This document shows, piece by piece, positions 5,277-6,203 of a stretch of 6,203 nt of DNA. A model generated the notes under the pieces. That model did not search any database, was not told where the DNA came from, and was given only the letters and a program-made list of their open reading frames with translations. The number at the start of each line of letters is the position of its first letter. Position 1 is the stretch's first letter. The position numbers were made by a program, and so were the translations under genes. Source of the stretch: Archaeoglobales archaeon (GTDB lineage Archaea > Halobacteriota > Archaeoglobi > Archaeoglobales > Archaeoglobaceae); the NCBI GenBank assembly GCA_003662985.1, contig QMZD01000117.1, forward strand, positions 1-6,203, given 5' to 3'.

Positions 5277-5282
5277 ATAGAA

Positions 5283-6086
5283 TTATAGTTCAACCTTAAA
5301 CTTAGCACCCTTGCTGATTATGAGCCCGTAGGGATCAATTTCTTCTCTAAGGGTTTTCAGTTCCTGCGCGGTCGGCGGGTCAAGTTCGACAACATTCTCA
5401 GCGACAAGAGGCTCTATCCCCATATCATCCAGCACTTCATCTACCGTTAGTCCTCTAAGCACACCCAACAGTTTTAGCTCTTTCGTTTCCTCATCGAAAC
5501 CGAACATACCTTTGGAGGTTATCACTCTGAAAGGCCCAGATTCAGCGGGAAGTCCAACCTCCTCTCTCGTTTTTCCATCCATTCTGTGGCCGGGGGAGGT
5601 TATGAAGTCGCATCTCTCCACGAACCTCCTCTTCTCGTGGGCCATGACGATAATAGTTTTCCAGCAGTAGCTCGCAACCTCGTTTCCTCCACCGCTTCCC
5701 GGAAACCTTACTTTTGGTCTGCTATAGTCATCTCCGATCATCGTTGAGTTTATGTTTCCGTATCTGTCGATCTGCGCCGCCCCAAGCATTCCGTAGTCGA
5801 TGTATCCAACCTGAGCATAGCTGAACGCGAGATTCATGCTGCACCACTGCAAGCTGCGATAGGTGTTTGATGGCCCACCCATTGTTCCCCTGAGGAATGG
5901 GGTCCTGCTTTGAGGGCCGATAGCTCCAAACTCGAAAACTTGCACGATGTTTGGTGTGTAAAGTTTCTCGGCGAGAATTGCAACGACTTGCGGCACTCCC
6001 CATCCCACGAAGATCGTTTTATTGTCTTCAAGCAATCTTGCAGCATTGCATATCATGAATTCCGTATCGGTAAATTCTACTTCCAT
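5283..6086 (-). CDS. Class I CoA-transferase-like beta subunit (GctB/IpdB type)
   Basis: This 267-residue protein matches the size of glutaconate CoA-transferase and IpdB beta subunits. Key stretches are FVGWGVPQVVAILAEKL (26-42), FEFGAIGPQ (51-59), GYIDYGMLGAAQIDRYGNIN (94-113), and the glycine-rich FPGSGGGNEVAS (128-139). The 'GAAQID..GN.N' and 'GSGG.N' blocks are hallmarks of this family. Glu52 in E-F-G lies where GctB carries its catalytic Glu (ESG), which forms the glutamyl-CoA intermediate, so a transferase reaction is possible. The close relative IpdAB is instead a C-C bond hydrolase in steroid ring degradation, and the two cannot be told apart here with confidence. The start at 6086 has GGAGGTGG 4 nt upstream; an in-frame ATG 30 bases earlier lies inside the alpha gene and is rejected. 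It lies 13 nt after the alpha subunit gene and works as a heteromer with it. Confidence 0.9.
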   Translation of the reverse strand: MEVEFTDTEFMICNAARLLEDNKTIFVGWGVPQVVAILAEKLYTPNIVQVFEFGAIGPQSRTPFLRGTMGGPSNTYRSLQWCSMNLAFSYAQVGYIDYGMLGAAQIDRYGNINSTMIGDDYSRPKVRFPGSGGGNEVASYCWKTIIVMAHEKRRFVERCDFITSPGHRMDGKTREEVGLPAESGPFRVITSKGMFGFDEETKELKLLGVLRGLTVDEVLDDMGIEPLVAENVVELDPPTAQELKTLREEIDPYGLIISKGAKFKVEL

Positions 6087-6099
6087 TCTTCCACCTCCA

Positions 6100-6203
6100 T
6101 TATCTGTATCCCTCAAGGATCTGTGAGTTCTGGATCAGCTCCTTAAGCCTTTTGACACCAACTCTCTTCTCCAGAAACTCTTCATGGTTATCAACGCTGT
6201 ATA
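6100..6203 (-). CDS. Class I CoA-transferase-like alpha subunit (GctA/IpdA type), C-terminal end only
   Basis: Only the last 33 residues are present: YSVDNHEEFLEKRVGVKRL, ending ILEGYR, then TAA. The rest lies beyond the right edge. A 'D..EEFLEK..GV.RL' tail is typical of GctA/IpdA-like alpha subunits, and the gene is immediately followed by its beta partner, which is the main support. The beta SD GGAGGTGG begins 1 base after the stop codon, so the two subunits are likely made in a coupled way. Identification rests on a short tail plus context. Confidence 0.7.
   Translation of the reverse strand, partial: YSVDNHEEFLEKRVGVKRLKELIQNSQILEGYR

Noticed and set aside
5268..5281. TATA-like sequence CTATAAAAATATAC on the minus strand as the operon promoter
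   Set aside because: It sits at the end of the beta-subunit gene about 150 bp from the first start and overlaps the AT-rich dyad; the box at 5161-5169 is better placed and has a purine-rich BRE-like flank.
6087..6116. Upstream ATG adding 10 residues to the CoA-transferase beta subunit
   Set aside because: It lies inside the alpha gene and would encode through the SD (Gly-Gly-Gly-Arg); the ATG at 6086 has GGAGGTGG correctly spaced.
1..6203. Transposons, tRNA or rRNA genes
   Set aside because: No transposase-like ORF, terminal inverted repeats with target duplications, or tRNA cloverleaf was seen; nearly all the window is explained by the minus-strand genes.

Overview
The window most likely comes from an archaeon of the Archaeoglobales type (Archaeoglobus, Ferroglobus or Geoglobus). 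The evidence is AT-rich archaeal promoter elements (a TATA box with a purine-rich BRE-like flank), strong GAGGTG Shine-Dalgarno (SD) sites 4-7 nt before the starts, frequent AGA/AGG and ATA codons, and protein families common in these fatty-acid and aromatic degraders. The genus is an inference from style and gene content. All supported genes lie on the minus strand, so transcription runs from high to low coordinates.

Reading in the direction of transcription: (1) At the right edge are the last 33 codons of a class I CoA-transferase-like alpha subunit, followed 13 nt later by the complete beta subunit (5283-6086). The pair resembles glutaconate CoA-transferase GctAB and the ring-cleaving hydrolase IpdAB. 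(2) A 163-bp AT-rich gap (5120-5282) follows. It holds a perfect AT-rich dyad just after the beta-subunit stop and a good archaeal promoter. (3) Next comes a tight five-gene operon: two different thiolase-fold proteins (3921-5063 and 2695-3897), two different DUF35 (rubredoxin-like zinc ribbon plus OB-fold) proteins (2159-2689 and 1668-2135), and an acyl-CoA dehydrogenase (441-1628). (4) A 209-bp gap (232-440) contains a T-rich tract, an 11-bp tandem duplication, an array of nearly five 10-bp direct repeats and a TATA-like box. (5) At the left edge is the N-terminal part of a metallo-beta-lactamase-fold protein with a hydrophobic leader (1-231).

The genes look like parts of a CoA-thioester degradation pathway: a CoA-transferase or CoA-dependent C-C hydrolase, an acyl-CoA dehydrogenase, and a thiolase/DUF35 carbon-carbon lyase. 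Thiolase plus DUF35 partners are known from benzoylsuccinyl-CoA thiolase (BbsAB), the steroid side-chain aldolase ChsH2-Ltp2 and the archaeal acetoacetyl-CoA thiolase/HMG-CoA synthase complex. The substrate here cannot be read from the sequence.

The most unusual points are these. Neither thiolase-like protein has a complete classical active site. One keeps the N-terminal Cys and lacks the C-terminal Cys, and the other does the reverse, which suggests a mixed enzyme. One DUF35 protein has Asp in place of a zinc-ribbon Cys. The operon also begins with an apparent 19-codon leader ORF that has its own SD, overlaps the first thiolase start by ATGA, and contains a perfect 8-3-8 inverted repeat.
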